Below, piece by piece: positions 17,895-27,710 of a stretch of 64,000 bases of DNA. The notes under the pieces were generated by a model. The model was not told the origin of the DNA and made no database searches. It saw only the letters and a list, made by a program, of their open reading frames with translations. Each line of letters begins with the position of its first letter. Position 1 is the stretch's first letter. Position numbers and translations under genes: made by a program. This DNA is from SAR116 cluster bacterium AG-337-N21 (GTDB lineage: Bacteria > Pseudomonadota > Alphaproteobacteria > Puniceispirillales > Marisalimonadaceae), in assembly GCA_003282145.1 (NCBI GenBank), contig QBZZ01000006.1, positions 1-64,000 of the forward strand, in the 5' to 3' direction.

Positions 17895-18455
17895 TTAATT
17901 TTGGACTTGAACGATACATGGAGTTTCAGTTTTAGTTTCTATATCAAATATAGATCTTCCAGTATGGTTTAAATGCATGCCATAAGTGTGTATAGAAAGT
18001 GCTATATCTTTTCCATTATTCCATACACTATGTATATCCTCTGGTAGGCAACAAGTAGCGTTTCCAGGAAAAATCGTTTCTTCATTAGTTTTTATCAAAT
18101 CAGCAAATCCATCTACAGATCCATCATCTAATCTTTTATAATTAGTTTCATGTTCTTGGCCTTGAATTCCTGCAACTACTGCCCACGTCTTATGATTATG
18201 TGGGGCAAGACCTTTTCCTGGTGCCCATGCAATAACAAAAACAGCCAAACTATGATCATCTTCTTCATGCAGCAGATGTAGTCCAAATCCTTGCTCTTCA
18301 TTTACATTATAATACTCAGGTTTAATCCAACTTTTATCATCAGCAAGACGAAGAGCTAATGGCTTTATTCTTTCAGTTATAGACTTTTCGACAACTTCTT
18401 CGTTTACTATCTTACGTATATCGCTAATATAATTTTCAATTGAGTATTTATTCAT
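17895..18455 (-). CDS. Cysteine dioxygenase-type cupin (thiol dioxygenase)
   Basis: A 186-residue single-domain cupin of the cysteine dioxygenase family. Two iron-ligand histidines are in APHNHKTWAVVAG and the third in PEDIHSVWN; the family fold is supported by HTYGMHLNHTGRS near the end. Members oxidise cysteine or 3-mercaptopropionate to the sulfinic acid. It follows an acyl-CoA synthetase by 9 bases, suggesting an operon. That pairing favours a 3-mercaptopropionate-like substrate over cysteine, but this is inference; some relatives are uncharacterised. Confidence 0.75.
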   Translation of the reverse strand: MNKYSIENYISDIRKIVNEEVVEKSITERIKPLALRLADDKSWIKPEYYNVNEEQGFGLHLLHEEDDHSLAVFVIAWAPGKGLAPHNHKTWAVVAGIQGQEHETNYKRLDDGSVDGFADLIKTNEETIFPGNATCCLPEDIHSVWNNGKDIALSIHTYGMHLNHTGRSIFDIETKTETPCIVQVQN

Positions 18456-18464
18456 ATTTTTTCC

Positions 18465-20102
18465 TTATTTATTTTCAATTTCGCGTAATTCAACTCTTCT
18501 AATCTTACCAGATATAGTTTTTGGCAAAGATTCAACAAATTCAACTTTTCTTGGATACTTATATGGAGCAGTTAAATTTTTGCAAAAATCTTGAATTTCT
18601 CTAATTAATTCATTTGATCCTTTTTGACCTTCCACTAGAACAATATATGCTTTTACTAGTTGACCCCTCGTCTCATCTGGAGCTCCGACCACGGCACTTT
18701 CTGCAATCAAATCATGCTCTAATAAAGCACTTTCTACTTCAAAAGGACTAATTCTATAACCTGCTGATGAAATTAAATCATCAGATCTACCTACGAACCA
18801 CAAGTAGCCATCCTTATCTCGAGACGCAGTGTCACCTGTGTAATACCAACCATGTCGAAAAGAATCTTTTACAATAACTTTATTTTGTAAGTACCCATGA
18901 AATAAACCCGGAGGCCATTTTTTTTCTGTACAAATAGCAATATGCCCGACTTCACCATCTGGCAAGATTTTACCATTATCATCAACAACGTTTATATCAA
19001 AACCTGGAACGGGTTTTCCCATTGACCCAAAACGTGTTTCTACGCCAGGGAAATTTCCTACAATGTTAATCGTTTCAGTTTGACCATAACCATCTGCAAT
19101 AACTGTTCCTGTATTCTCAGACCAATACCTTATTACCTCTGGATTAAGAGGTTCACCAGCACCAAGACATCTCCTTAACGATTTAAGATTAAATTGTTTG
19201 AGGTCTTGCTGAACGAACAACCTGTATACAGTTGGAGGCGCACAAAACGTAGTTACTTTATACTCAGAAATTGCTTTAAGATGCTCCACTGGATCCATAT
19301 CAGGAGTATCATACAATATAGTTGTGCAACCAATCATCATTTGAGGAAAAAGTATACCCCAAGCAGCTTTTGCCCACCCTGTATCCGTCAAAGTCCAATG
19401 TATATCGTTCTCTTTAAGATCCATCCAAAACAATGCTGTTGCAGCATGTGCGTATGCATAACCAAAATCTCTTGGAACCATTTTTGGTAATGCTGTTGTG
19501 CCTGAAGTAAAATATATCATCATAGTTTCATTAGATGCAAAAGGCTCTAAATCTTTTATATTCAAAGTTGTATCTTGTTTTTCACAAAGCTCTATAAAAG
19601 ATAGCCAATTACCTGATGCATTTCCAGTGACAATCAAGTGTTTAAGAGTTGGGCATTCATCAATTATTTGGTTCACCTTCTCAACATGCATTGGCGAAAC
19701 AATAACAGCCTTGGCTTCAGATTCATTAACACGATAGGCTATATCTTTGGCTGTTAACAAATTAGTTCCAGGCATAGAAATTACACCAACTTTCATACAT
19801 CCAAAAAGTACTTTATGCCAATCAGGATTTCTGCCAATAATAACACAGGCAGCATCACCTCGTTTCAAGCCAAGTGATAAAAGAGCCTTTCCAAATTGAG
19901 ATGAAGCTTTTGATATTTCTGAATATGTTACAGATGTTTTATATCCTGTGACTGTGTTGATAGCCAGTAAAGCGACTTTGTCAGCTTGTTGAGCACGTAC
20001 ATCCAAGACATCATATGCAAAGTTAAAAAATTCCGGAATATCAAGTGAGAAAGACTTGCTTGCAATTTCATAATTTCTTTCAACATTGTCAAAAGTAATC
20101 AT
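18465..20102 (-). CDS. Medium-chain acyl-CoA synthetase-like AMP-binding ligase
   Basis: A 545-residue ANL-superfamily ligase. Core motifs are YFTSGTTALPKM (P-loop), DGYGQTE (A5), WYYTGDTASRDKDGYLWFVGRSDDLI (A7/A8) and KTISGKIRR with the catalytic lysine near the C-terminus. It forms an acyl-CoA via an acyl-adenylate and most resembles ACSM-type medium-chain enzymes. The MITFDNVER start at 20102 is preferred, with GAGG upstream. It is followed by the thiol dioxygenase, so a sulfur-containing short acid is a possible substrate. Confidence 0.85.
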   Translation of the reverse strand: MITFDNVERNYEIASKSFSLDIPEFFNFAYDVLDVRAQQADKVALLAINTVTGYKTSVTYSEISKASSQFGKALLSLGLKRGDAACVIIGRNPDWHKVLFGCMKVGVISMPGTNLLTAKDIAYRVNESEAKAVIVSPMHVEKVNQIIDECPTLKHLIVTGNASGNWLSFIELCEKQDTTLNIKDLEPFASNETMMIYFTSGTTALPKMVPRDFGYAYAHAATALFWMDLKENDIHWTLTDTGWAKAAWGILFPQMMIGCTTILYDTPDMDPVEHLKAISEYKVTTFCAPPTVYRLFVQQDLKQFNLKSLRRCLGAGEPLNPEVIRYWSENTGTVIADGYGQTETINIVGNFPGVETRFGSMGKPVPGFDINVVDDNGKILPDGEVGHIAICTEKKWPPGLFHGYLQNKVIVKDSFRHGWYYTGDTASRDKDGYLWFVGRSDDLISSAGYRISPFEVESALLEHDLIAESAVVGAPDETRGQLVKAYIVLVEGQKGSNELIREIQDFCKNLTAPYKYPRKVEFVESLPKTISGKIRRVELREIENK

Positions 20103-20278
20103 TTTAAACCTCAGCTCTTTCAAAGTAGTAAATAAGTTCGTAAATGAACTTATGTTTAATAAATAAAAAAGTTTAACCTATTGAAAGATTATAAAATATT
20201 TATTACATCCTAATCAATATTATGATCTAATGTAAATAATTTTATCACCAGAAATATTCCTTAAATTAGAAATGTAAC

Positions 20279-20899
20279 TTAATTACCTAATTGAGAAGCG
20301 GACAATGCTCTTCTTGTAATTTCTTTGTAATTATGAACTTTTGAAGGAACTATCCAACTTCCTCCAACACATATTACATTTTTTTGACTTATCCATTGAG
20401 AAGCATTTTCCTCGTTTATTCCTCCAGTAGGACAAAATAATATACCTGGGAAAGGACCACTTAACGATTTTAAATAATTTATACCACCAGCGGCTTGGGC
20501 TGGAAAAAATTTAAATAACTTATATCCAAAGTCGAGTAATTTCATTATATCACTTGAATTAGAAACTCCAGGAAGAAATGGATAATCCATTTCAATCGCT
20601 TTTTTTGCTAACTCAGTAGTTGTGCCCGGGCTAACTGCAAAGGAAGCACCTGCATCTTTTACCGATTGTAAATCAATTTTATTTAAAACAGTGCCTGCTC
20701 CTATTTGAAGACTAGAAAACTTTTTAGATGCAACTTCTATCACCTGCAGAGCACAATCAGTTCTTAATGTAATCTCAACTGTTTTAAGATTACCTTTTAT
20801 TAATGCTTCGAATAAATAATCTATATTTTCAACCTTATTAATAGTTAATACAGGCATAACTGGTGACATTGAAAGGATGGATTTTATAGAATGATGCAT
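20279..20899 (-). CDS. eda: 2-keto-3-deoxy-6-phosphogluconate aldolase
   Basis: A 206-residue class I aldolase of the KDPG/KHG family. The catalytic Glu is in VEITLRT, the GAGTVLN strand and SPGTTTEL follow, and the Schiff-base lysine is in LFKFFPAQAAGG, with CPTGGI near the end. It cleaves KDPG to pyruvate and glyceraldehyde 3-phosphate. It closes both the zwf-pgl-edd route (42-46 kb) and the kdgK route (9.8 kb), although it is not in either operon. It is divergent from denD. Confidence 0.9.
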   Translation of the reverse strand: MHHSIKSILSMSPVMPVLTINKVENIDYLFEALIKGNLKTVEITLRTDCALQVIEVASKKFSSLQIGAGTVLNKIDLQSVKDAGASFAVSPGTTTELAKKAIEMDYPFLPGVSNSSDIMKLLDFGYKLFKFFPAQAAGGINYLKSLSGPFPGILFCPTGGINEENASQWISQKNVICVGGSWIVPSKVHNYKEITRRALSASQLGN

Positions 20900-20993
20900 A
20901 TGTTTTCTAAAAATATGTTTTTTTATTTTATGTTTGTATTAAATATGTTGTTATACAAAAATCTTCAACAATTAATTAAATAAAGGTGTTTTT

Positions 20994-21965
20994 ATGAAAA
21001 TTTTGATAATGGGTGGAGCTGGCATGATTGGGCAAAAGTTGCTTAATCTTATTCTTAACAAAGGAGAATTAAGAGGTCAGAAAATAAGTGAAATCACATT
21101 ATTTGATATTATAGACGCACCTTTCCCAAAAAACACCTTAATTTCTATTATAACAAAAATAGGAGACATATCTGATCCTAAAGTAAGTAATGATCTGGTT
21201 TCGTCTGAACCAGACGTTATTTTTCATTTGGCAGCCATAGTTTCAGGACAGGCTGAACAAGAATTTGATTTAGGCTGGAACATCAATGCTAGGGGAAGTT
21301 GGGGATTATTTGATGCAGTAAGGCACAGAGGTGAAAGTTATTGTCCTAGAGTTGTCTTTACAAGTTCAATTGCTGTTTTTGGAGCACCATTTCCTGATCA
21401 AATACCTGACAATTTTTTTACTACCCCCCTTACTTCTTATGGAGCTCAAAAAGCAATTTCTGAACTTTTACTTGCTGATTATTCCAGAAAGGGAATGATT
21501 GACGGTATTTCAATAAGACTTCCAACCATATGTGTAAGGCCAGGAAAACCTAATTTAGCTGCATCAGGTTTCTTCTCTGGTATTATTAGAGAACCCTTAA
21601 ATGGAAAAGAAGCTATTTTACCAGTTAGCAAAAATGTAAGACATTGGCACGCCACACCTCGATCAGCTGCTGGTTTTTTAGTTCACGCTGCAGAAATAGA
21701 TACTGCAGATTTAAATAATAGAATTACACTAAATATGCCAGGCTTATCTGTAACTGTTCAAGAACAAATTGAGGCTTTAGAGAGAGTTGCCGGTAGCGAT
21801 GTAGTAAAATTAATTAAACACCAATCAGATCCTATCATAGAAAAAATAGTAAGCGGGTGGGCAAGAGATTTTGAAACTAAAAGATCTATCGATTTAGGTT
21901 TCAAAGCTGAAAGTAATTTTGATGAGATAATTAAAATCTACATTGAAGACGATTTAGAGAAATAA
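20994..21965 (+). CDS. denD: D-erythronate dehydrogenase-like NAD-dependent epimerase family protein
   Basis: A 323-residue extended SDR. N-terminal GGAGMIGQKL, the FHLAAIVSGQAE strand, TSSIAVFG and the catalytic YGAQK are visible. The VSGQAEQEFDLG, IRLPTICVRPGKPN and VRHWHATPRSA stretches match the DenD family, which oxidises D-erythronate at C2. Together with OtnC/OtnI-like and LtnD-like genes it indicates four-carbon sugar-acid use. It is 36 bases upstream of the hydantoinase-like gene on the same strand. Confidence 0.8.
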   Translation: MKILIMGGAGMIGQKLLNLILNKGELRGQKISEITLFDIIDAPFPKNTLISIITKIGDISDPKVSNDLVSSEPDVIFHLAAIVSGQAEQEFDLGWNINARGSWGLFDAVRHRGESYCPRVVFTSSIAVFGAPFPDQIPDNFFTTPLTSYGAQKAISELLLADYSRKGMIDGISIRLPTICVRPGKPNLAASGFFSGIIREPLNGKEAILPVSKNVRHWHATPRSAAGFLVHAAEIDTADLNNRITLNMPGLSVTVQEQIEALERVAGSDVVKLIKHQSDPIIEKIVSGWARDFETKRSIDLGFKAESNFDEIIKIYIEDDLEK

Positions 21966-22001
21966 ACCTTAACTTATCAATTACATAATGGTGATAAAAT
22001 A

Positions 22002-25000
22002 ATGTGGCAATTTTGGATTGATAGAGGTGGAACTTTTACTGATATTGTAGCTAGAAAACCTGACGGTACAATTCTGATTGACAAACTTTTATCTGAAAAT
22101 GTGTTAATGTATAAAGATGCAGCGATTGCAGGTATAAAAAGAATTCTTAATTTAAAAAATGCAGATAAAATTCCTACTGATCAAATAGCTTCTGTGAAAA
22201 TGGGTACTACAGTTGCGACAAACGCCTTACTAGAAAGAAAAGGAGATAGAACTCTTCTATTAATAACTAAAGGATTTGGAGATTTATTAAGAATAGGTTA
22301 TCAAAATAGACCTTTATTATTTGATCTAAATATACAACTACCAGAATTGTTATATGATAGAGTGGTCGAAGTATCTGAAAGGTTGGATGCTAAAGGTAAA
22401 ATAATTACAAAACTTGACGAAAATCAAGTCAAGATAGCATTAAAAAAAGCAAAAAATGACGGTATAAATAGCGTTGCAATAGCATTTATGCACTCATATA
22501 TCAATCCTGATCATGAAAATATCATTGCTAAAATTGCTAAAAACGAAAATTTTGATCAAATTTCAGTTAGTCATAAGGTATCTCCTTTAATAAAATTAGT
22601 AAGTAGAGGTGATACAACCGTAGTCGATGCTTACCTATCTCCAATACTTCGTAGATACGTTAATCAAGTTTCTGAAGAACTTGAAGAAGACAAGTCTACA
22701 AAGTTGATGTTCATGCAATCAAATGGTGGATTGACCGATGCAAATCTATTTCAGGGTAAAGATGCTCTTTTGTCTGGTCCAGCTGGAGGTGTGGTCAGTA
22801 TGGTGCAAACTGGAAAACAAGCAGGATATGATAAATTAATTGGATTTGATATGGGTGGTACTTCCACAGATGTTTGTCATTTTGCAGGAGAATATGAACG
22901 TTCATTTGAAACTGAGTTAGCAGGTGTAAGAATTAGAGCACCTATGATGCAAATTAATACAGTAGCAGCTGGAGGTGGTTCAATACTTTCATTTAAGGAT
23001 GGTCGATTTCAGGTTGGACCTGAAAGCGCAGGAGCAATACCAGGACCGGCTTCTTACGGAAAAGACGGGCCATTGACTGTTACAGATTGTAATGTTTTAC
23101 TTGGAAAACTTCATCCTGAACATTTTCCTAATGTGTTTGGCAAAACTGGTGATAAACCTCTTAATGTTGAAATTGTAAGAACAAAATTTATAGCATTAGC
23201 CAAAGAAATTTCCGCTCAAACAAAAAAGCCAGAATTGGATATTATTTTCATGGCTGAAGGTTTTTTAAAAATTGCTGTCGAAAATATGGCTAACGCCATA
23301 AAAAAAATATCTATTCAAAAAGGTTATGACGTAACAAATTATACAATGAACTGTTTTGGTGGTGCAGGCGGTCAACATGCGTGCCATGTTGCGGATTCTC
23401 TTGGAATTTCAAAAGTTTTAATTCATCCATACGCAGGTGTTTTATCCGCCTATGGAATGGGACTAGCCGAAATTAGAAGTATTAGAGAAGGTCATCTAGA
23501 ACAAAATATTGAAGAAATTGAAAATGCTAAAACTTTAATAAGTAAATTATCATTAAAAGCGAAAGAAGATTTAACAAAACAAGGAATTGAAAATTCTTCG
23601 ATAAAATTAGTTAGACTTGCGTTTCTACATTATCAAGGTTCTCATCAAAATCTAGAAATTAATTTTGATACTGTTGAAAAAATGAGAGAAGCTTTTGAAC
23701 AAGAACATAAAAAAAGATTTGGATTTTTTGTTGATGGCAGAACAATTTTTGTTGAAATGATTACGGTTGAAGCCATAGGTAAAACCTCAGACAATAACAA
23801 ATTTTTAAATGTTTCCTCACGATCAAAAGTAGCTGCTCCAATAGCTCACAAAACAATGTATGTTGATAACAATAAAAACAGTGTTCCTATTTATAAGAGA
23901 TCAGACTTGAAGATTAAACAAAAAGTCATTGGTCCTGCTATCATATCTGAAGCAACTGGTACAAATGTAATTGAAAGAGGTTGGTTGGGATCATTAGATA
24001 AATATTATAATTTAATACTCAGTAGAGCTAAAGAAAAAAAGTCAGAGAAAGGATTAGGCACCTCTGTCGATTTAGTCATGTTAGAGGTGTTCAACAACCT
24101 TTTTATGAATATTGCTGAGCAAATGGGAGCTACATTAGCCAACACAGCATATTCAGTAAACATCAAAGAAAGATTAGATTTTTCTTGTGCTCTTTTTGAT
24201 AACTCCGGCGCACTAGTAGCTAATGCTCCTCACGTGCCTGTTCATCTTGGGTCCATGTCTGAAGCTATTAGAACAGTGATAAAATTAAATAAAAATGATA
24301 TATTTCCAGGAGATGTATTTGTTCTAAATGCTCCTTTTAATGGCGGAACGCATCTTCCTGACGTTACAGTTATTACTCCAGTTTTTGATAGTAATGGAAA
24401 ACAAATTACATTCTTTGTAGCTTCACGCGGACACCATGCGGACATTGGAGGTAAAACACCGGGTTCAGGTCCTCCCGACTCCAAACATATTGATGAAGAA
24501 GGTGTTCTGATAGATAATTTTAAAATGTTTGATAAAGGTGTATTTCGTGAGAGTGAAATCAGAAAAATTTTATCATCTGGAAGATATCCATGTAGAAATA
24601 TAGAACATAATATGGCTGATCTTGCAGCTCAAGTAGCTGCAAATAATACTGGTATAGTTGAAATTAATTCAATGATTGAGCAATTTGGTATTGAAACTGT
24701 TCATTCTTACATGAACCATGTTCAAGATAATGCTGAGGAATGTATAAGAAATGCAATTGTAAATTTAAGAGAAGGTAAATATGAGTACGAATTAGATAAT
24801 GGAGAATTCATTAGAGTAAAAATTACAATCGATAAAATTAAACGCGAAGCCACTATTGACTTCACTGGTACTGCTCCCAAAAATCCTTTCAATTATAATG
24901 CTCCTATGGCAGTTTGTCATGCTGTTATATTATATGTTTTTAGAACTTTAGTAGGTAGCAATATTCCTTTAAACGAGGGTTGCTTTAAACCTTTAAATAT

Positions 25001-25595
25001 AATTATTCCAAATAACTCAATGATAAATGCTAAATACCCATCTGCTGTAATTGCAGGAAACACTGAAGTGAGTCAATTGACGTGCAATGCCCTATTTGGT
25101 GCACTTGGAATCATAGCAGGTAGTCAAGCCACAATGAATAATTTTATTTGGGGAAACGATAAAATTCAAAATTATGAAACTATTTGTGGTGGAACTGGTG
25201 CTGGCCCAAATTTTCATGGAACTTCTGCTGTTCAAACGCATATGACCAATACTAGGAGTACAGACCCTGAAATTTTAGAGGCAAGATTTCCTGTTCGTTT
25301 AGAAGAGTATTCAATAAGAAAAAATTCAGGTGGCAAAGGGATGTTTAACGGAGGAGATGGTGTTACAAGAAAATTAAGATTTCTTGAACCAATGACAGTA
25401 ACAACATTATGTTCTCATCGAAGAGTTAAACCGTTTGGTGTTGATGGGGGAGAACCTGGGCAATGTGGAAAAGAATGGCTTGAAAAAGAGGATGGCGGAT
25501 TTATTAAACTTGAAGGTAATGATAGCTGCGAAGTAAAAGTAAATGATTTATTTGTAATAGAGACCCCAGGGGGTGGTGGTTTTGGATCAAAGTAA
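22002..25595 (+). CDS. 5-oxoprolinase / fused hydantoinase HyuA-HyuB
   Basis: A 1197-residue protein joining a HyuA-type ATPase half (residues about 1-690) and a HyuB-type half (about 700-1197). The start WIDRGGTFTDIVARKPDG and the ATP-binding IGFDMGGTSTDV are classic. The second half has NIAEQMGATLANTAYSVNIKERLDFSC, FVASRGHHADIGG and the ending VIETPGGGGFGSK. The family hydrolyses 5-oxoproline or hydantoins using ATP, in the cytoplasm. The fused length matches 5-oxoprolinases. It is probably cotranscribed with denD, with no obvious biochemical link. Confidence 0.88.
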   Translation: MWQFWIDRGGTFTDIVARKPDGTILIDKLLSENVLMYKDAAIAGIKRILNLKNADKIPTDQIASVKMGTTVATNALLERKGDRTLLLITKGFGDLLRIGYQNRPLLFDLNIQLPELLYDRVVEVSERLDAKGKIITKLDENQVKIALKKAKNDGINSVAIAFMHSYINPDHENIIAKIAKNENFDQISVSHKVSPLIKLVSRGDTTVVDAYLSPILRRYVNQVSEELEEDKSTKLMFMQSNGGLTDANLFQGKDALLSGPAGGVVSMVQTGKQAGYDKLIGFDMGGTSTDVCHFAGEYERSFETELAGVRIRAPMMQINTVAAGGGSILSFKDGRFQVGPESAGAIPGPASYGKDGPLTVTDCNVLLGKLHPEHFPNVFGKTGDKPLNVEIVRTKFIALAKEISAQTKKPELDIIFMAEGFLKIAVENMANAIKKISIQKGYDVTNYTMNCFGGAGGQHACHVADSLGISKVLIHPYAGVLSAYGMGLAEIRSIREGHLEQNIEEIENAKTLISKLSLKAKEDLTKQGIENSSIKLVRLAFLHYQGSHQNLEINFDTVEKMREAFEQEHKKRFGFFVDGRTIFVEMITVEAIGKTSDNNKFLNVSSRSKVAAPIAHKTMYVDNNKNSVPIYKRSDLKIKQKVIGPAIISEATGTNVIERGWLGSLDKYYNLILSRAKEKKSEKGLGTSVDLVMLEVFNNLFMNIAEQMGATLANTAYSVNIKERLDFSCALFDNSGALVANAPHVPVHLGSMSEAIRTVIKLNKNDIFPGDVFVLNAPFNGGTHLPDVTVITPVFDSNGKQITFFVASRGHHADIGGKTPGSGPPDSKHIDEEGVLIDNFKMFDKGVFRESEIRKILSSGRYPCRNIEHNMADLAAQVAANNTGIVEINSMIEQFGIETVHSYMNHVQDNAEECIRNAIVNLREGKYEYELDNGEFIRVKITIDKIKREATIDFTGTAPKNPFNYNAPMAVCHAVILYVFRTLVGSNIPLNEGCFKPLNIIIPNNSMINAKYPSAVIAGNTEVSQLTCNALFGALGIIAGSQATMNNFIWGNDKIQNYETICGGTGAGPNFHGTSAVQTHMTNTRSTDPEILEARFPVRLEEYSIRKNSGGKGMFNGGDGVTRKLRFLEPMTVTTLCSHRRVKPFGVDGGEPGQCGKEWLEKEDGGFIKLEGNDSCEVKVNDLFVIETPGGGGFGSK

Positions 25596-25622
25596 ACTTT
25601 GTCTTAAAACAAAACATCACAA

Positions 25623-27365
25623 TTAAATTGTATTCATAAAAACAACAAGATTTTTAATAATTTCTTTGTCTTGAATATGAAATCTATCAATTGTTTGCTC
25701 CCAGTCAGTATCTTTAAACTCACCTTTAAGAGATTGATATTCGCTACTTACTTTAATGTCTTGATTTAATTTTGACCTAGAATAAAGAATTAAAGCTAAT
25801 GACCTTGTATCCATTACCCTGATATCAAAACTTAGCTCCACTACTTTATTAAAATCCTCAGCAAAAAAGTATCCAAGTATTAAATCTTTGATCCTATTAT
25901 CTGAAGTTGATTGTCCTTGAGGAATGGGATCAAGCTCAAAAGCTTTATTAAGTAATTCCAACCCCTTATCAACTTTTCCTATTCTAACTAAAACTTCTCC
26001 ATATCCTGATAGTACTCTTGGATCATTTGGAACCATATTGAATGCTTTTCTTCCATGGTCTTCGGCTAGTATGTAGTCATGATTACTTAGATAAACGGCT
26101 GAAAGCATTCTATGACATTCAAAATCATTTTCGTTTAACTCTAAAGCTTTATCTATATTTTGTTTTGCATCAGCAAAAATTTCTTCCATTTTACGTTCAG
26201 AAAATCCTCTAAACATTGCTTGACCTAAAGTACAAACTTTCCATGCATAAGCTTGAGCGTTTCCAGCATCTGCTTCTATAGCTTTGTCAAAGTTTTGTAA
26301 CGCTTCTTGATTTGCTTCTTTGGTAAATTTGTGGTGATTCTCTTTACCTCTAAGCAAATACTCATATGAACTTATATTTTCTGTAGGCTTTCTTTTTGAA
26401 CGTTGCAATGAACTAATCTCAATCTCACCAAGTAAAGCAATCGATATTTTCCTAACAATTTCATCTTGTAGGTCAAAAATATCTTCTAAGACTCTGTCAT
26501 ATTTGTTACTCCAAATAATGCTTTCGTCATTCGCATCACTTAATTCAATATTTATTCTAACTCTTTTACCAGATGCTCTAATACCTCCAGTAACAATAAA
26601 ATCTAAATCAAATTTTTTGGAAAATTCTTTTATATCTTGATTTTCATCTTTAAAGTTAACACTCGTTTGTCTGGAAAGAATATCAAATTCTCGCATCATT
26701 GAAAATTCAGTAATTAGATCTTCAACTATTCCATCGACTAAAAAACCACTATCTTCGTCTTTACTGGTGTTTACAAATGGCAAAATTGCAAACTTGGGCT
26801 TTTTATTTACTGACGGGCTTGTTTTTTTAGATATTTTATTTTTACCATCACCTAAAATAGAAAAAACTTCAAAGTCACTAGAAATATTTTTTAATTCAAT
26901 TTTTCCTAATGAGTATATCTTTTGTTCAATTTTTTTATTAATTTGTTGGTTAACTACATCAGATATTAAAATTTCACCAACTGGAGACTGACTTTCTAAT
27001 CTAGCAGCAATATTGACACCATTACCATAAATGTTGTCACCTTCTATAATAATATCATCTAGATGGATGCCAACTCGCCATGAAAGTTTTGGGTTAACTT
27101 CTTCATTTTTGTTTCTATCTTTTATAGCGTTCTGAAATTCAATTGCTGCATTAGCGCTCCCAACAGGACTATCAAATTCTGCAATCACAGAATCACCTGC
27201 AGTATGAAATATCCTTCCAGAATATTTTGAAATTAACGGATCTATGATTTCACGACAAGCTTTTAAGCTCTCAAGAGTTTTTTCTTCTTGTTCTTCCATA
27301 TGTTTGCTAAAACTAACACAGTCTGTAGCTAAAATGGTCGCTAATTTTCTTTTTACTTGAGACAA
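25623..27365 (-). CDS. Class III adenylate/guanylate cyclase with TolB-like and TPR regions
   Basis: A 580-residue protein with a class III cyclase homology domain (residues about 5-170), a TolB/FlgO-like middle (LPFVNTSKDEDSGFLVDGIV, about 195-320) and TPR repeats (about 340-520). Metal-binding aspartates are in LATDCVSFSKH and AGDSVIAEF, and the NGVNIAARLES dimer-interface helix is present. It makes a cyclic nucleotide, with the C-terminal part presumably sensing or binding partners. The start is TTG at 27365. No transmembrane segment is obvious. A fragment of another member lies at 56.8 kb. Confidence 0.85.
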   Translation of the reverse strand: MSQVKRKLATILATDCVSFSKHMEEQEEKTLESLKACREIIDPLISKYSGRIFHTAGDSVIAEFDSPVGSANAAIEFQNAIKDRNKNEEVNPKLSWRVGIHLDDIIIEGDNIYGNGVNIAARLESQSPVGEILISDVVNQQINKKIEQKIYSLGKIELKNISSDFEVFSILGDGKNKISKKTSPSVNKKPKFAILPFVNTSKDEDSGFLVDGIVEDLITEFSMMREFDILSRQTSVNFKDENQDIKEFSKKFDLDFIVTGGIRASGKRVRINIELSDANDESIIWSNKYDRVLEDIFDLQDEIVRKISIALLGEIEISSLQRSKRKPTENISSYEYLLRGKENHHKFTKEANQEALQNFDKAIEADAGNAQAYAWKVCTLGQAMFRGFSERKMEEIFADAKQNIDKALELNENDFECHRMLSAVYLSNHDYILAEDHGRKAFNMVPNDPRVLSGYGEVLVRIGKVDKGLELLNKAFELDPIPQGQSTSDNRIKDLILGYFFAEDFNKVVELSFDIRVMDTRSLALILYSRSKLNQDIKVSSEYQSLKGEFKDTDWEQTIDRFHIQDKEIIKNLVVFMNTI

Positions 27366-27487
27366 CTTTCAAATTCCATTTAAACAATTTAATTAATATA
27401 ATTAGATATCTCATTTCGTGAGTTAGACACAAATAAATAAACATTTTCATGTTAAAATTATTCTATAGTACAAAATAGAAAAATTAA

Positions 27488-27661
27488 ATGGATATTACAA
27501 AATACAAAAATAAAAACTTGATCTGCTTAAAAACTGGAACCAAAGCAAATATAATAAACTATTTTGATTATCAAAATGCTTTATTTGTTAAAGTTAATAT
27601 AAACGCTAAGTTTAATGATACTACACTTCAAGTTTTAAAAACAATAGAATTGGAGGAATGA
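27488..27661 (+). CDS. Hypothetical 57-residue protein
   Basis: A short open frame between the divergent cyclase gene and the convergent glutaryl-CoA dehydrogenase gene encodes MDITKYKNKNLICLKTGTKA and continues to KTIELEE. There is no recognisable domain. The start has only a weak upstream purine stretch (AGAAAAATTAA). It may be a real small gene or chance. Confidence 0.35.
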   Translation: MDITKYKNKNLICLKTGTKANIINYFDYQNALFVKVNINAKFNDTTLQVLKTIELEE

Positions 27662-27710
27662 AGAATGCAATTTAAGTTTGTTTAGATATCAATTTCGACA
27701 ATTTTTCGAT

